This document shows positions 1-6,969 of a stretch of 12,368 nt of DNA, piece by piece. A model generated the notes under the pieces. That model made no database searches and had not been told where the DNA came from. It worked only from the letters and a program-made list of their open reading frames with translations. Source of the DNA: Filomicrobium sp. (GTDB lineage Bacteria > Pseudomonadota > Alphaproteobacteria > Rhizobiales > Hyphomicrobiaceae); the NCBI GenBank assembly GCA_021775655.1, contig JAJFHK010000483.1:1-12368 (forward strand). The letters are read 5' to 3'. The translations under genes and the position numbers were made by a program. The first letter of the stretch is position 1. The number at the start of each line of letters is the position of its first letter.

Positions 1-741
1 GAGAGTGCCGAGGAGTTTTTGCCACTGCTGGGTCCTAAGACCGCTGTCGTCACCGCGATGAACGGAATCCCGTGGTGGTACTTTTACAAGTACGGGGGGG
101 CACACGAGGGGCATGTCCTAACGTCTGTCGACCCAGGCAGCAGGCACTGGAAATTTATCGGGCCGGAGCGCGCAATTGGTTGCGTCGTCGATCCAGCCTG
201 CGAAGTTATAGAACCTGGCGTGATCAAGCACCGTGAATTCAAAAGGTTTACCATTGGCGAACCGGATAGAACACGTTCGAAGCGCTTGCAGAAGCTATCC
301 GTCGCCTTAACCGAAGCAGGCTTTGAAGCACCCATCCGGGACGACGTGCGTTGGAACGTCTGGCTGAAGCTTTGGGGCAATGTTTGCTTCAATCCGGTAA
401 GTGCTTTGACGCACGCAACGCTGGATCGTGTGACGAGCGAGCCAGCTCTACGCGAACTTTGTAAAACCATGATGTATGAGGCCAAAGCCGTATCTCAGGC
501 GCTCGGTCTCGACATCCCCGAAGAGATGATTGAACGTCGCCTAAACGCGGCGGGTTCGGTCAAGGGACACAAGATCTCGATGCTGCAGGATTTGGAACGC
601 CAACGCAGTCTCGAACTCGATGCGCTTGTTACCGCCGTACAAGAACTGGGGCACCTAACTGGCGTAGCCACACCCGCGATCAATATCGTGCTTGCAATGA
701 CCCAAGAGCGAGGCCGTCAAGCCGGCCTCTACAGTGGCTGA
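1..741 (+). CDS. Ketopantoate reductase family (ApbA/PanE-like) oxidoreductase, 5' truncated by window edge
   Basis: The open frame runs from base 1 without a start, so only the C-terminal 246 residues are visible and the N-terminal NAD(P)-binding GxGxxG segment lies outside. The visible part begins near the end of the Rossmann domain, with the conserved Asn-Gly in TAMNGIPWW. It continues into the ApbA C-terminal helical domain: VWLKLWGNVCFNPVSALT holds the family's catalytic-Lys helix and N-P-sALt signature, and SMLQDLERQRSLELDALV matches the S-m-l-q-D...E-i-D segment that contacts substrate. Family members reduce 2-dehydropantoate to pantoate with NADPH in pantothenate and CoA synthesis. 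Alphaproteobacteria often carry several paralogues of unknown substrate, so the true reaction cannot be assigned. The gene ends with TGA; no clear terminator follows. The next gene on this strand is 457 bp away, so no operon partner is visible. Confidence 0.88.
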   Translation, partial: ESAEEFLPLLGPKTAVVTAMNGIPWWYFYKYGGAHEGHVLTSVDPGSRHWKFIGPERAIGCVVDPACEVIEPGVIKHREFKRFTIGEPDRTRSKRLQKLSVALTEAGFEAPIRDDVRWNVWLKLWGNVCFNPVSALTHATLDRVTSEPALRELCKTMMYEAKAVSQALGLDIPEEMIERRLNAAGSVKGHKISMLQDLERQRSLELDALVTAVQELGHLTGVATPAINIVLAMTQERGRQAGLYSG

Positions 742-831
742 GTAGATGGTTTTCCATTCTTTATCGCCCATCGAATCCGTCTTCCCTCGGATAGTCGAAT
801 CCGGCCTAAAACCCCGGCTGCCAACTCTTCA

Positions 832-847
832 GCTTTTGGACAAAAGC
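832..847. repeat. Perfect 7-bp inverted repeat with 2-nt centre
   Basis: GCTTTTG and CAAAAGC flank a central GA. The site has the size of an operator for a dimeric repressor or of a small hairpin. It lies about 90 bp after the reductase stop and about 350 bp before the XRE start, so its target is unclear. There is no adjacent T-run to support a terminator. Confidence 0.4.
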
Positions 848-1115
848 AAAATACGTTCAATGGGCCAAGCTCCGTGGTCGTCCTCTTCCCCTTTGAGTCA
901 TCAGCCGTCCTGAGTGCGTTCGCGCACGATATCCGGTGGTACCTTATCAGCCGACAAGTTTGCACGGACTTCAGGTTGACCCTCAGTAGCCGACACTGCC
1001 CAGCGCTGCGCTGACTTCGCCGACGGGCCAAAGAGACTCAATTGGAGCGGCACGAGACTGAGCGGTTTGGTCCAGAGATCAGATTGTCACCGCGGTTTGG
1101 ATAGAAAACGAGAGA

Positions 1116-1144
1116 TTGACTCAAAGTGGCAATTTTAATATCTG
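1116..1144 (+). promoter_or_regulatory. Possible promoter of the XRE-SulP unit
   Basis: TTGACT (1116-1121) is a good -35 match. A 17-nt spacer leads to TATCTG (1139-1144), a weak -10 inside an A/T-rich stretch. The near-repeat AATATC-TG-AAATATC overlaps the -10 and could be where the adjacent XRE regulator acts on its own gene. This is inferred from position and composition only. Confidence 0.3.
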
Positions 1145-1198
1145 AAATATCAATAAAGATGTCTTGAACGTTAGTATTAGCGACTTTCGGTATCCACC

Positions 1199-1459
1199 TT
1201 GATCACTGGGCCCCAAATGCGCGCGGCACGTGCCCTTCTCGGCATCGACCAGAAGACTCTGGCCGATCTTTCCGGCCTGTCCGTCCCGACGATCCAGCGC
1301 ATGGAAGCCAGCGCTGGCAACGTGCGCGGCGTGGTCGATAGCCTCACCAAGGTTGTCGCCGCGCTCGAGTTTGCGGGCGTCGAGCTGATCGGTGAGGGCG
1401 TGCCAAGCACGGCTGGTGGACGTGGTGTCCGCTTGAAGTCTCCAGACCCAAAACACTGA
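1199..1459 (+). CDS. XRE-family helix-turn-helix regulator (small, SulP-linked)
   Basis: This 86-residue protein is almost entirely one Cro/C1-type helix-turn-helix. RAARALLGIDQKTLADLSG forms the first two helices and SVPTIQRMEAS the recognition helix (about residues 6-38). A short tail with AALEFAGVELIGEG follows; this AGVELIGE ending is typical of a widespread family of tiny alphaproteobacterial XRE proteins. I chose the TTG at 1199 because it gives the usual MITGxQ(M/I)RAAR beginning; an ATG at 1217 would remove the first six residues. No good Shine-Dalgarno is seen for either. The gene is followed 67 bp later, on the same strand, by the SulP transporter, so it probably controls that transporter or itself. 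It has no partner resembling a toxin, which argues against an antitoxin role. The start is the least certain part. Confidence 0.78.
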   Translation: MITGPQMRAARALLGIDQKTLADLSGLSVPTIQRMEASAGNVRGVVDSLTKVVAALEFAGVELIGEGVPSTAGGRGVRLKSPDPKH

Positions 1460-1526
1460 ACCCCAAACTACGCGACGGCGACCGCCGACGATCCCGCCGC
1501 AAATCATTCGAGGTGCGGCCACAAAA

Positions 1527-3263
1527 ATGAGACCCCAGACCAGTCCCAACAGCGACGCGCCCAGCTTCGTAGAGCGTTACACTCCGAAACTCGTGACCAT
1601 CCTGCGGGAAGGCTACGGTCTGGCGCAGTTGCGTGCGGATGCCATCGCAGGTCTGACCGTCGCTATTGTTGCACTACCGCTCTCCATGGCAATCGCTATC
1701 GCCTCGGGCGCGACACCGGCGCAAGGGCTTTACACCGCTATTGTCGGCGGCTTCCTCGTCTCTGCCATGGGCGGATCGCGGTTCCAGATCGGCGGTCCTG
1801 CTGGCGCCTTTATCGTGCTCGTGGCGGCAACGGTAGCGCAGCACGGCATGGACGGGTTGATCCTCGCGACCTTCCTCTCCGGCATGATGCTGGCCGCGAC
1901 GGGTTTCCTTCGGCTCGGCACCTTCATCAAATTCATTCCCTTTCCGGTAACGGTCGGATTCACCGCCGGGATCGCGGTCATCATCTTCGCCAGCCAGATC
2001 AAAGAGCTCTTCGGGCTGACACTGGAGCATGAGCCGGGCGAACTCCTCGAGAAGCTTCCCGCCCTCTGGGCCGCCCGCGATAGTCTGACGCCCGCCGCTA
2101 CCCTCGTCTCGGTGGCGACGGTCGGCACCATCCTCGTGCTGCGCCTCTTGCGGCCATATTGGCCAGGCATGCTAATTGCGGTCGGTGTAGCGGCGCTTGC
2201 GACAGCGCTCCTGAACCTGCCGGTGCAGACCATCGGCACAAAATTTGGCGGTATCCCTTCCACCCTACCAGCCCCCAGCTTGCCGGACCTTTCGGTTGAA
2301 AAGATCATGGCGGCTCTTCCCGCCGCCTTATCCTTTACGCTTCTGGGCGCAATCGAGTCGCTTCTCTCAGCCGTCGTCGCCGACGGCATGACTGGACGGC
2401 GCCATCGGTCCAACTGCGAACTCGTGGCGCAAGGTGCGGCCAATATAGGCTCGTCACTCTTTGGCGGTTTCTGCGTCACGGGGACGATCGCCAGAACTGC
2501 CACTAACGTGCGCTCTGGCGCACATGGGCCGGTCTCGGGCATGCTGCACGCCCTGTTTATTCTGCTCTTCATGATGATCGCCGCACCGCTCGCGGCCTAC
2601 ATTCCGCTCGCCGCGCTGGCAGGCGTCCTCGCCGTTGTCGCTTGGAACATGATCGAGAAACCCGCCATCGATATCCTCATCCGTTCGGGGTGGGGCGAGG
2701 CCACGGTGCTCGGTGCCACCTTCTTCTTGACTATCTTTCGCGACCTGACCGAGGCCATTGTCGTTGGCTTCGCCCTCGGGTCGGTACTCTTCATCCAACG
2801 CATGAGCAAGACGACTGAAATTACGACGCACACCCCCTTCGTCGGCCGTGACGAGGCCGACACCGCACGCCCGCGAGGAACCTATGATGAAGAGGCTGCT
2901 TCAAACCCCGAAGTCGTCGTCTACCGCATCACGGGAGCACTGTTCTTCGGCGCAGCCGCGTCCATTGGATCAGTACTTGACCGTATCCAAGACAGCCATA
3001 AGGCACTGATCGTCGACTTCTCAGCCGTGCCCTTCCTGGACTCGACTGGAGCCAACATGATCGAGGGGCTCGCGCACAAAGCCCATATGCGAGGTGTCGA
3101 ACTCTGGCTTACGGGAGCGACCAGGGACATCCAGCGGGTCTTCGTGACCCATGGTTTGAAGCGACCGCTTGTTCGTTATTCAGCCACCATCAACGAAGCA
3201 CTGGAAGCTAACTTAGAAGTCGCTAACGAGAGTGTAGAGGCCGGTTTGAACTCTGGACTTTGA
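1527..3263 (+). CDS. SulP-family inorganic anion transporter with C-terminal STAS domain
   Basis: The 578-residue length is normal for bacterial SulP proteins (sulfate, bicarbonate or other anion carriers of the inner membrane). The transport domain spans about residues 20-440: RADAIAGLTVAIVALPLSMA opens TM1, GATPAQGLYTAIVGG (61-75) and GGPAGAFIVLV (89-99) are the family signatures around the substrate site, and many hydrophobic helices follow. From about residue 463 a STAS domain begins (VVVYRITGALFFGAA), with the LDSTG loop at 504-508, the place where anti-sigma-factor-antagonist relatives are phosphorylated. The ATG is preceded by GAGG (1510-1513), a rather long 13 nt away. The gene follows the XRE regulator and is probably co-transcribed with it. 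There is no carbonic anhydrase or sulfur-assimilation neighbour to tell bicarbonate from sulfate, so the substrate is left open. Confidence 0.93.
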   Translation: MRPQTSPNSDAPSFVERYTPKLVTILREGYGLAQLRADAIAGLTVAIVALPLSMAIAIASGATPAQGLYTAIVGGFLVSAMGGSRFQIGGPAGAFIVLVAATVAQHGMDGLILATFLSGMMLAATGFLRLGTFIKFIPFPVTVGFTAGIAVIIFASQIKELFGLTLEHEPGELLEKLPALWAARDSLTPAATLVSVATVGTILVLRLLRPYWPGMLIAVGVAALATALLNLPVQTIGTKFGGIPSTLPAPSLPDLSVEKIMAALPAALSFTLLGAIESLLSAVVADGMTGRRHRSNCELVAQGAANIGSSLFGGFCVTGTIARTATNVRSGAHGPVSGMLHALFILLFMMIAAPLAAYIPLAALAGVLAVVAWNMIEKPAIDILIRSGWGEATVLGATFFLTIFRDLTEAIVVGFALGSVLFIQRMSKTTEITTHTPFVGRDEADTARPRGTYDEEAASNPEVVVYRITGALFFGAAASIGSVLDRIQDSHKALIVDFSAVPFLDSTGANMIEGLAHKAHMRGVELWLTGATRDIQRVFVTHGLKRPLVRYSATINEALEANLEVANESVEAGLNSGL

Positions 3264-3730
3264 AATATGGATCTTGTGTTTCTGTGGAAGGTCGATTCAG
3301 GGTCAAAAGCTCGCCTCAGCTTGCCGTACTGTTTGCGGCAGGTCTAACTTCAGCAGCGGAAATTTGGGCGGAATAAGCAGGGATCTTCAGCTCCGCCCTC
3401 AGATCGCCATCCAGCCCGGCGCCGGACTGAGGCTGTCGGCTCCAGTCAAATCCCTGTACCACTTTGCCTGAAACTTAAATCCCTATAGAACCCAGTGGCA
3501 CACTCTCAGCCTCAACGCCCGCGATTTCCTGCCTTGGCGCTTCTGCGACGCCGGCCACAGCATGCCGCGCGATTACCGCATGCCGGCGTCCCAGAAACCT
3601 GCACAGATGCGAGCGTGGTCGGCTTGACAAAAGCTGCCTTGAGGTTCGTCCGGTCATGAAAGTTTTGCGGAATTGCAGCGGCGGCATACAACTGGCACGC
3701 CGAACCCACTACCCGTGTAATTACCCCACC
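3264..3730. other. Intergenic region with short unassigned frames
   Basis: Overlapping short frames on the minus strand (about 65-70 codons each, within 3475-3709) have no recognisable domain and no ribosome-binding site; they may be debris of a former gene but I cannot name it. A 7-bp inverted repeat GGGCGGA/TCCGCCC (3366-3372 and 3392-3398) and a stronger 9-bp one at 3547-3590 are present. No transposase or tRNA could be recognised. Confidence 0.5.
3547..3590. repeat. 9-bp perfect inverted repeat with 26-nt loop
   Basis: GACGCCGGC (3547-3555) and GCCGGCGTC (3582-3590) can pair. Inside the loop, GCATGC occurs at 3560-3565 and again at 3578-3583, giving an alternative inner stem. The structure lies 141 bp past the end of the DinB gene, so it might mark the 3' end of that minus-strand operon. 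It lacks a U-tract, so intrinsic termination is not established. Confidence 0.5.
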
Positions 3731-4246
3731 TCAAGCTCTTCCAACTTCACGCGGTATAAATGCGAGATCTGTATCACCAGGTTTTGCACCAAGAGACGTC
3801 AGGAGCGCATGTACTTGTCCTCGGTGATGAGTCTGATGATTGAAGAAATGCGTGACGCACACATCCCGTGGAGTTTCTTGCCACGCATTCAATGCGAGAG
3901 AAAACCATCTTATTTCGCTTGTGAGATCTGAGATGTCTAGCGCATCGGCCCATAGCTGTATCGTCTGATCCATCCGGATGCGTTCGCATTTTAGCTCGTG
4001 CCACCCTTCAATCATGTGCGGAAATTCAGCGATACTGCCAAGTTCGAGGGTCTCGCATGAAAGTCGTGCCAACCAAACCTTGTCCGCCCACAGCACATGA
4101 CAAAGTGTGCCATGAACGGATCCAAAAAACGCTCCTTTGTCGACCCGCCTTTCAGCGTCATTCAGCGTGTCCGCCGCATCATAAAGATTTTTGTTTTGCC
4201 AAGCGTTGTATCGAGCCATCATTCGTACCCACGCTCGATTGATCAT
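3731..4246 (-). CDS. DinB-fold protein (DinB/YfiT-like metal-dependent putative thiol transferase)
   Basis: From the chosen ATG the protein is 171 residues, normal for DinB-fold four-helix bundles. It starts INRAWVRMMARYNAWQNKNL (helix 1). The three metal-ligand histidines expected in the family are visible: H50 in TLCHVLWADKVWL, then H137 and H141 in FFNHQTHHRGQVHALLTSLG, the diagnostic H-x3-H...RGQ signature. Members include bacillithiol- and mycothiol-dependent transferases and DNA-damage-induced proteins of unknown role. An in-frame TTG at 4285 and an ATG at 4252 lie upstream; I prefer the ATG at 4246 because a G-run (complement of 4253-4257) sits 6 nt before it and the family begins near there. 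It is the last gene of the minus-strand operon, 45 bp after the GST-like gene. Next to a GST and an efflux-type carrier, a thiol-conjugation role is a reasonable guess, not shown. Confidence 0.87.
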   Translation of the reverse strand: MINRAWVRMMARYNAWQNKNLYDAADTLNDAERRVDKGAFFGSVHGTLCHVLWADKVWLARLSCETLELGSIAEFPHMIEGWHELKCERIRMDQTIQLWADALDISDLTSEIRWFSLALNAWQETPRDVCVTHFFNHQTHHRGQVHALLTSLGAKPGDTDLAFIPREVGRA

Positions 4247-4291
4247 CACCATGCCCCCATCTTCAAAATGACTGGCTAAATTCAACCCGGA

Positions 4292-4921
4292 TCACGATTT
4301 CCGTTGTGTCAGCGCCAAAGATCGCCTCTCATTCAACACCTCGATCCATTCAGACAGTTGAGGTGCATCGTCCTCCCATGAGATATCCGGCAACCTGAAG
4401 CGAATATAGCCGAATGCGACTGCCACCGTCAGGCCTGCGAGATCACAGCGAGCAGGCTCCAATTCACTGCTTGTCGATGGGCGAATACGCAAGAGCGTCC
4501 CATGTACCGATTCCAAGCGCTTTGCGATCCTTGGAAGCGCCGCAAGCCACCGCGCCGTGAGAACGGACTTTTCCGCAAAGCGCTGCTGAACCACAGCACC
4601 GAACGCGCAATCCATAGCCGCGCGTGCGAGTCCAAGGACCTGAAGGCGATGTGCAGGTTCGGGCTGCGATAGGACCGCAAGGTCTGTACGCTCTGAAACC
4701 GCTATGAGGTGATCAGCAATGCAGTTCGACTCACTGATTGACGAACCATCATCAAGAACCAACGCCGGGATTTTTCCCGCTGGATTAATTGACCAAAACG
4801 AATCCGTCGCCGTCCACGGATCGACATCGACGAATTCAGTTTGCGCGGCAAGATCGGTCTCGATCAGACGAACTCGCGCAAGGCGTGCATAGGGCGAGGC
4901 ATTGTTCAGATAGAGTTTCAA
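4292..4921 (-). CDS. Glutathione S-transferase-like protein, TTG start overlapping upstream stop
   Basis: The 209-residue product has the GST two-domain layout. The N-terminal thioredoxin fold opens KLYLNNASPYARLARV, with S9 at the catalytic position. NPAGKIPAL carries the cis-proline P52, and SISES (E64-S65) is the usual glutathione gamma-glutamyl contact. A C-terminal all-helical domain follows (from about residue 85). The frame stays open upstream to 5038, but that extension lies inside the MFS gene and has no GST similarity. The TTG at 4919-4921 overlaps the MFS stop (TTGA) and has GGGAGG 10 nt upstream, so it is the real start and implies translational coupling. Reaction: probable conjugation or reduction with glutathione in the cytoplasm; substrate unknown. 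The upstream carrier and downstream DinB-fold gene suggest a shared detoxification unit. Confidence 0.87.
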   Translation of the reverse strand: MKLYLNNASPYARLARVRLIETDLAAQTEFVDVDPWTATDSFWSINPAGKIPALVLDDGSSISESNCIADHLIAVSERTDLAVLSQPEPAHRLQVLGLARAAMDCAFGAVVQQRFAEKSVLTARWLAALPRIAKRLESVHGTLLRIRPSTSSELEPARCDLAGLTVAVAFGYIRFRLPDISWEDDAPQLSEWIEVLNERRSLALTQRKS

Positions 4922-6111
4922 TATTTGTTGTCCTCCCGATCCGTCGAGCTGAAAAGGATGAAGATTGCCGAGAGAGCAACCGCTCCACTCGATGTTGCGA
5001 GTACGGCTGACAAGCTTCCCGTTGCCGCGTGTAGCCATCCGGCAAGACCTGGTCCAAGTGTCTGACCTCCGGCGAATGCGGTCGTGAGAACGGCGACCGC
5101 GCGCTGAACGTCATGACCGAGCGTGAGACGATGAGCTTCCTTCAGCCCAGCCATGGTGATCACCATGAAGGTACCCCCAACCGCGACAGCGGAAAGGAGG
5201 ATCGGGAATAGGCCGGGAACTGCGACGGGCAGCAACAGTCCGAGCGCCAGCACAAGTTGGCCTGCGAACCATATTGTTCTGCTGCTGAACCTCGCGTGCA
5301 GCTTTGCCGCCGCCAGCGTCGATAGAAGCGCAGCAACGCCGAACATCGGCCAGCCCCAACCAAAAGCCAGCGGGTCCGCCACGAACTCTCGCGCCATAAC
5401 AGGAAGGTAGGTGGCCGGAATCACGTATCCAAAGCCGGCCATACCATACGCAATTACGACGCCAGCTGGCAGCCGCGTCGTAGCTCCCAAATTGGTGGCC
5501 GCGACAACGGGTGACAGCTCCCTCCTACGATCAAGTAGGACCGCCACGGCCATTGTTGCAACGAGCGCAATTGCTCCAAAAACTGCCCAGCCGATCGTTG
5601 ACGAATATCCCGCGTGCATCATGCCAAGGGTCAAAAGACCAACCAGCATGATTCCTATCCCAACCCCGGAAAAGACCCAGCCCTGTAATTCACTCTGACC
5701 AGCAAGGTTGAGTTGCCTGACAATAGTGCTGCCGACGAATACAAGCACCACCGCACTCAACGCACCTGCAAGAAACCGAAGCACCAGCCAGGCGGCGTAT
5801 GAACTCATTAGCGCCATGCCGATCGATACGATCCCCACTCCTGCCAGTGCCGCCAGAAGCGTCGACACCGACAGCCGTCGTAATCGCACAGCAGCCAGCG
5901 CGCCCGTCCAATATCCGAAAAAATGTATCGACGCGATGATGCCTCCACCCGCCATTGTTAGGCGCCCCTCCTCAATCATCAGGGGTAAGAGCGGCGTGTA
6001 AGCGAAGCGACCAATGCCCATTGCCACAACAAGAGCCAGACATCCAGATAATGTCAGCCCAAAAGTTGCGACGGGTGGCGTGGAACTACTGTGTCTAGTC
6101 ACCGCCACCAT
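4918..6111 (-). CDS. YbfB/YjiJ-family major facilitator transporter
   Basis: The 397-residue protein is of normal length for a 12-helix MFS carrier of the inner membrane. The first helix carries MGIGRFAYTPLLPLM, the hallmark of the YbfB/YjiJ group. The rest alternates long hydrophobic segments with short polar loops; RLRRLSVSTLL fits the cytoplasmic loop between TM2 and TM3, and the mid-protein DRRRELS the central loop. Substrates of this group are mostly unknown; drug or metabolite export is the usual guess. The ATG at 6111 lies inside the end of the DUF1127 gene (13-nt overlap), and the stop overlaps the GST start by 4 nt, so all three are one transcript. The Shine-Dalgarno for the ATG is weak, consistent with coupling to the upstream gene. 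Confidence 0.9.
   Translation of the reverse strand: MVAVTRHSSSTPPVATFGLTLSGCLALVVAMGIGRFAYTPLLPLMIEEGRLTMAGGGIIASIHFFGYWTGALAAVRLRRLSVSTLLAALAGVGIVSIGMALMSSYAAWLVLRFLAGALSAVVLVFVGSTIVRQLNLAGQSELQGWVFSGVGIGIMLVGLLTLGMMHAGYSSTIGWAVFGAIALVATMAVAVLLDRRRELSPVVAATNLGATTRLPAGVVIAYGMAGFGYVIPATYLPVMAREFVADPLAFGWGWPMFGVAALLSTLAAAKLHARFSSRTIWFAGQLVLALGLLLPVAVPGLFPILLSAVAVGGTFMVITMAGLKEAHRLTLGHDVQRAVAVLTTAFAGGQTLGPGLAGWLHAATGSLSAVLATSSGAVALSAIFILFSSTDREDNKY
4932..4937 (-). promoter_or_regulatory. Ribosome-binding site that fixes the GST start
   Basis: The minus strand reads GGGAGG here, inside the last codons of the MFS gene, 10 nt before the TTG at 4921. It is among the clearer Shine-Dalgarno matches in the operon and rules against the longer upstream reading. 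Confidence 0.7.
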
Positions 6112-6398
6112 GTTGCACGCCTATCCGCATAACAGTCGGGGGCTCCAAAGGCTGCGGATTCAATCTGCGATCGTGTCAGCCCGATATCCTTTAACTCTCG
6201 ATCATCCAATCGTTGCAAAGCTCGAGTGGCACGAGCGACCTTTCGGCGCTTGATAACGGCAACAGCAATCGCCGTCCCGCCGATAAGAAAACGACCCGCA
6301 ACCAAATCCGAGCGAAGGTCCACGACACCGGCCTCCAATCCGTCGAGAAGGGCCGTGGCGACAATCACAGATCGCTCGCCCCGCCGCCGAACATTCAT
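6099..6398 (-). CDS. DUF1127-domain small protein, first gene of the operon
   Basis: The 99-residue product has a C-terminal DUF1127 core at about residues 55-85: ARATRALQRLDDRELKDIGL followed by TRSQIE, with the L-x-D-R-x-L-x-D-I-G-L-x-R signature. Before it is a short hydrophobic stretch (about 35-50, LVAGRFLIGGTAIAVAVI) ending in K-R-R-K. DUF1127 proteins are small, basic and common in Alphaproteobacteria; some influence RNA turnover or phosphate and carbon metabolism, but this one has no assigned role. The ATG at 6398 has no strong Shine-Dalgarno. Its 3' end overlaps the MFS start by 13 nt, tying the two together. The N-terminal 30 residues match nothing I recognise, so a later start is possible. 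The divergent LysR gene begins about 80 bp away, a usual arrangement for a regulated operon. Confidence 0.78.
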   Translation of the reverse strand: MNVRRRGERSVIVATALLDGLEAGVVDLRSDLVAGRFLIGGTAIAVAVIKRRKVARATRALQRLDDRELKDIGLTRSQIESAAFGAPDCYADRRATWWR

Positions 6399-6480
6399 TT
6401 ACCGGTTGCAAGATTAGATCGCCTTAGTCATCGTTAAAAATGAATAGTTATGAAGGTTCACATCACAAAAAGAGATGTAC
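6399..6480. promoter_or_regulatory. Divergent promoter region between the DUF1127 operon and lysR remnant
   Basis: This A/T-rich spacer must hold promoters for both directions. ATGAA repeats at 6440-6444 and 6450-6454, exactly one helical turn apart, a plausible contact for a dimeric regulator. No clear sigma-70 boxes can be picked. AAGAG (6470-6474) is the Shine-Dalgarno for the lysR ATG at 6481. Confidence 0.45.
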
Positions 6481-6969
6481 ATGAATGGCCTCGACCTCCG
6501 GGCACTTGAAATCTTCCGTGCCGTCGCTGCCGAGGGCAGTATCTCCAAGGCGGCGCAGAAACTCCATCGCGTTCAGTCAAATGTCTCAACCCGCGTCAAG
6601 CAGCTTGAAGACCAACTCGAGATCGAACTCTTCGAGCGACGCAATCGACGACTGACTCTCACTACGGAAGGCCGACTTCTCCTCGCCTACGCTGAACAAC
6701 TTCACGAACTGTCGGCGGAGACGTTGGAGGCTTTAAAGGACGGCAGACCGCGCGGCACATTCCGACTCGGCACAATGGAGAGTACCGCAGCCGCCCGACT
6801 GCCAGCTATCCTTTCGGCATATCATACACGCTATCCTGACGTGAATTTCGTCCTTCAGACCGCAACGGCCGGCGCGCTCATCGAGCGCCTCCGAGCGTAC
6901 GCTCAAAGAGGAGTTGCGGCGGCATGGCTGCTTCTCAAAGATCGGCGGCAAGTTGTACGTAACGCCTGA
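6481..6969 (+). pseudogene. LysR-family regulator, truncated after about 137 codons
   Basis: The first 60 residues are a complete LysR winged helix-turn-helix (LDLRALEIFRAVAAEGSISK, then AAQKLHRVQSNVSTRVKQLE and LFERRNRRLTLTTEG). The linker helix follows, and the effector domain begins normally (GTFRLGTMESTAAARLPAIL, then YHTRYPDVNF). LysR similarity stops near residue 137 (ALIERL, about base 6889). Full proteins have about 295-300 residues, so more than half is gone. The remaining 25 codons to the TGA read excisionase DNA in the wrong frame. ATG 6481 is preferred over ATG 6475 because AAGAG sits 6 nt upstream. It faces the DUF1127-MFS-GST-DinB operon divergently and was presumably its regulator. 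The stump still encodes the DNA-binding half, so residual binding cannot be excluded. Confidence 0.88.

Larger units (their letters stand above)
742..1198. other. Intergenic region, no convincing gene
   Basis: Small open frames exist on both strands here, but none shows a recognisable domain or a ribosome-binding site. The direct repeat TCGAATCCG occurs at 771-779 and 795-803. A 16-bp palindrome lies at 832-847. The last 80 bases become A/T-rich and probably hold the promoter of the XRE-SulP unit. I see no tRNA-like fold or strong terminator. Confidence 0.6.

Noticed and set aside
729..1031. 100-codon minus-strand frame after the reductase gene
   Set aside because: No domain, no ribosome-binding site and a composition like random G/C-rich DNA; it also overlaps the end of the reductase gene.
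1199..1459. XRE protein as antitoxin of a toxin-antitoxin pair
   Set aside because: No small toxin-like gene (HigB, RelE or HipA type) is adjacent; the next gene is a full-length transporter.
1730..2572. 280-codon minus-strand frame opposite the SulP gene
   Set aside because: Antisense shadow of a strongly supported transporter; Arg/Pro/Ser-rich and without any domain.
4922..5038. 39-residue N-terminal extension of the GST frame
   Set aside because: It lies wholly inside the MFS gene, has no GST similarity, and a Shine-Dalgarno plus stop/start overlap point to the TTG at 4921.
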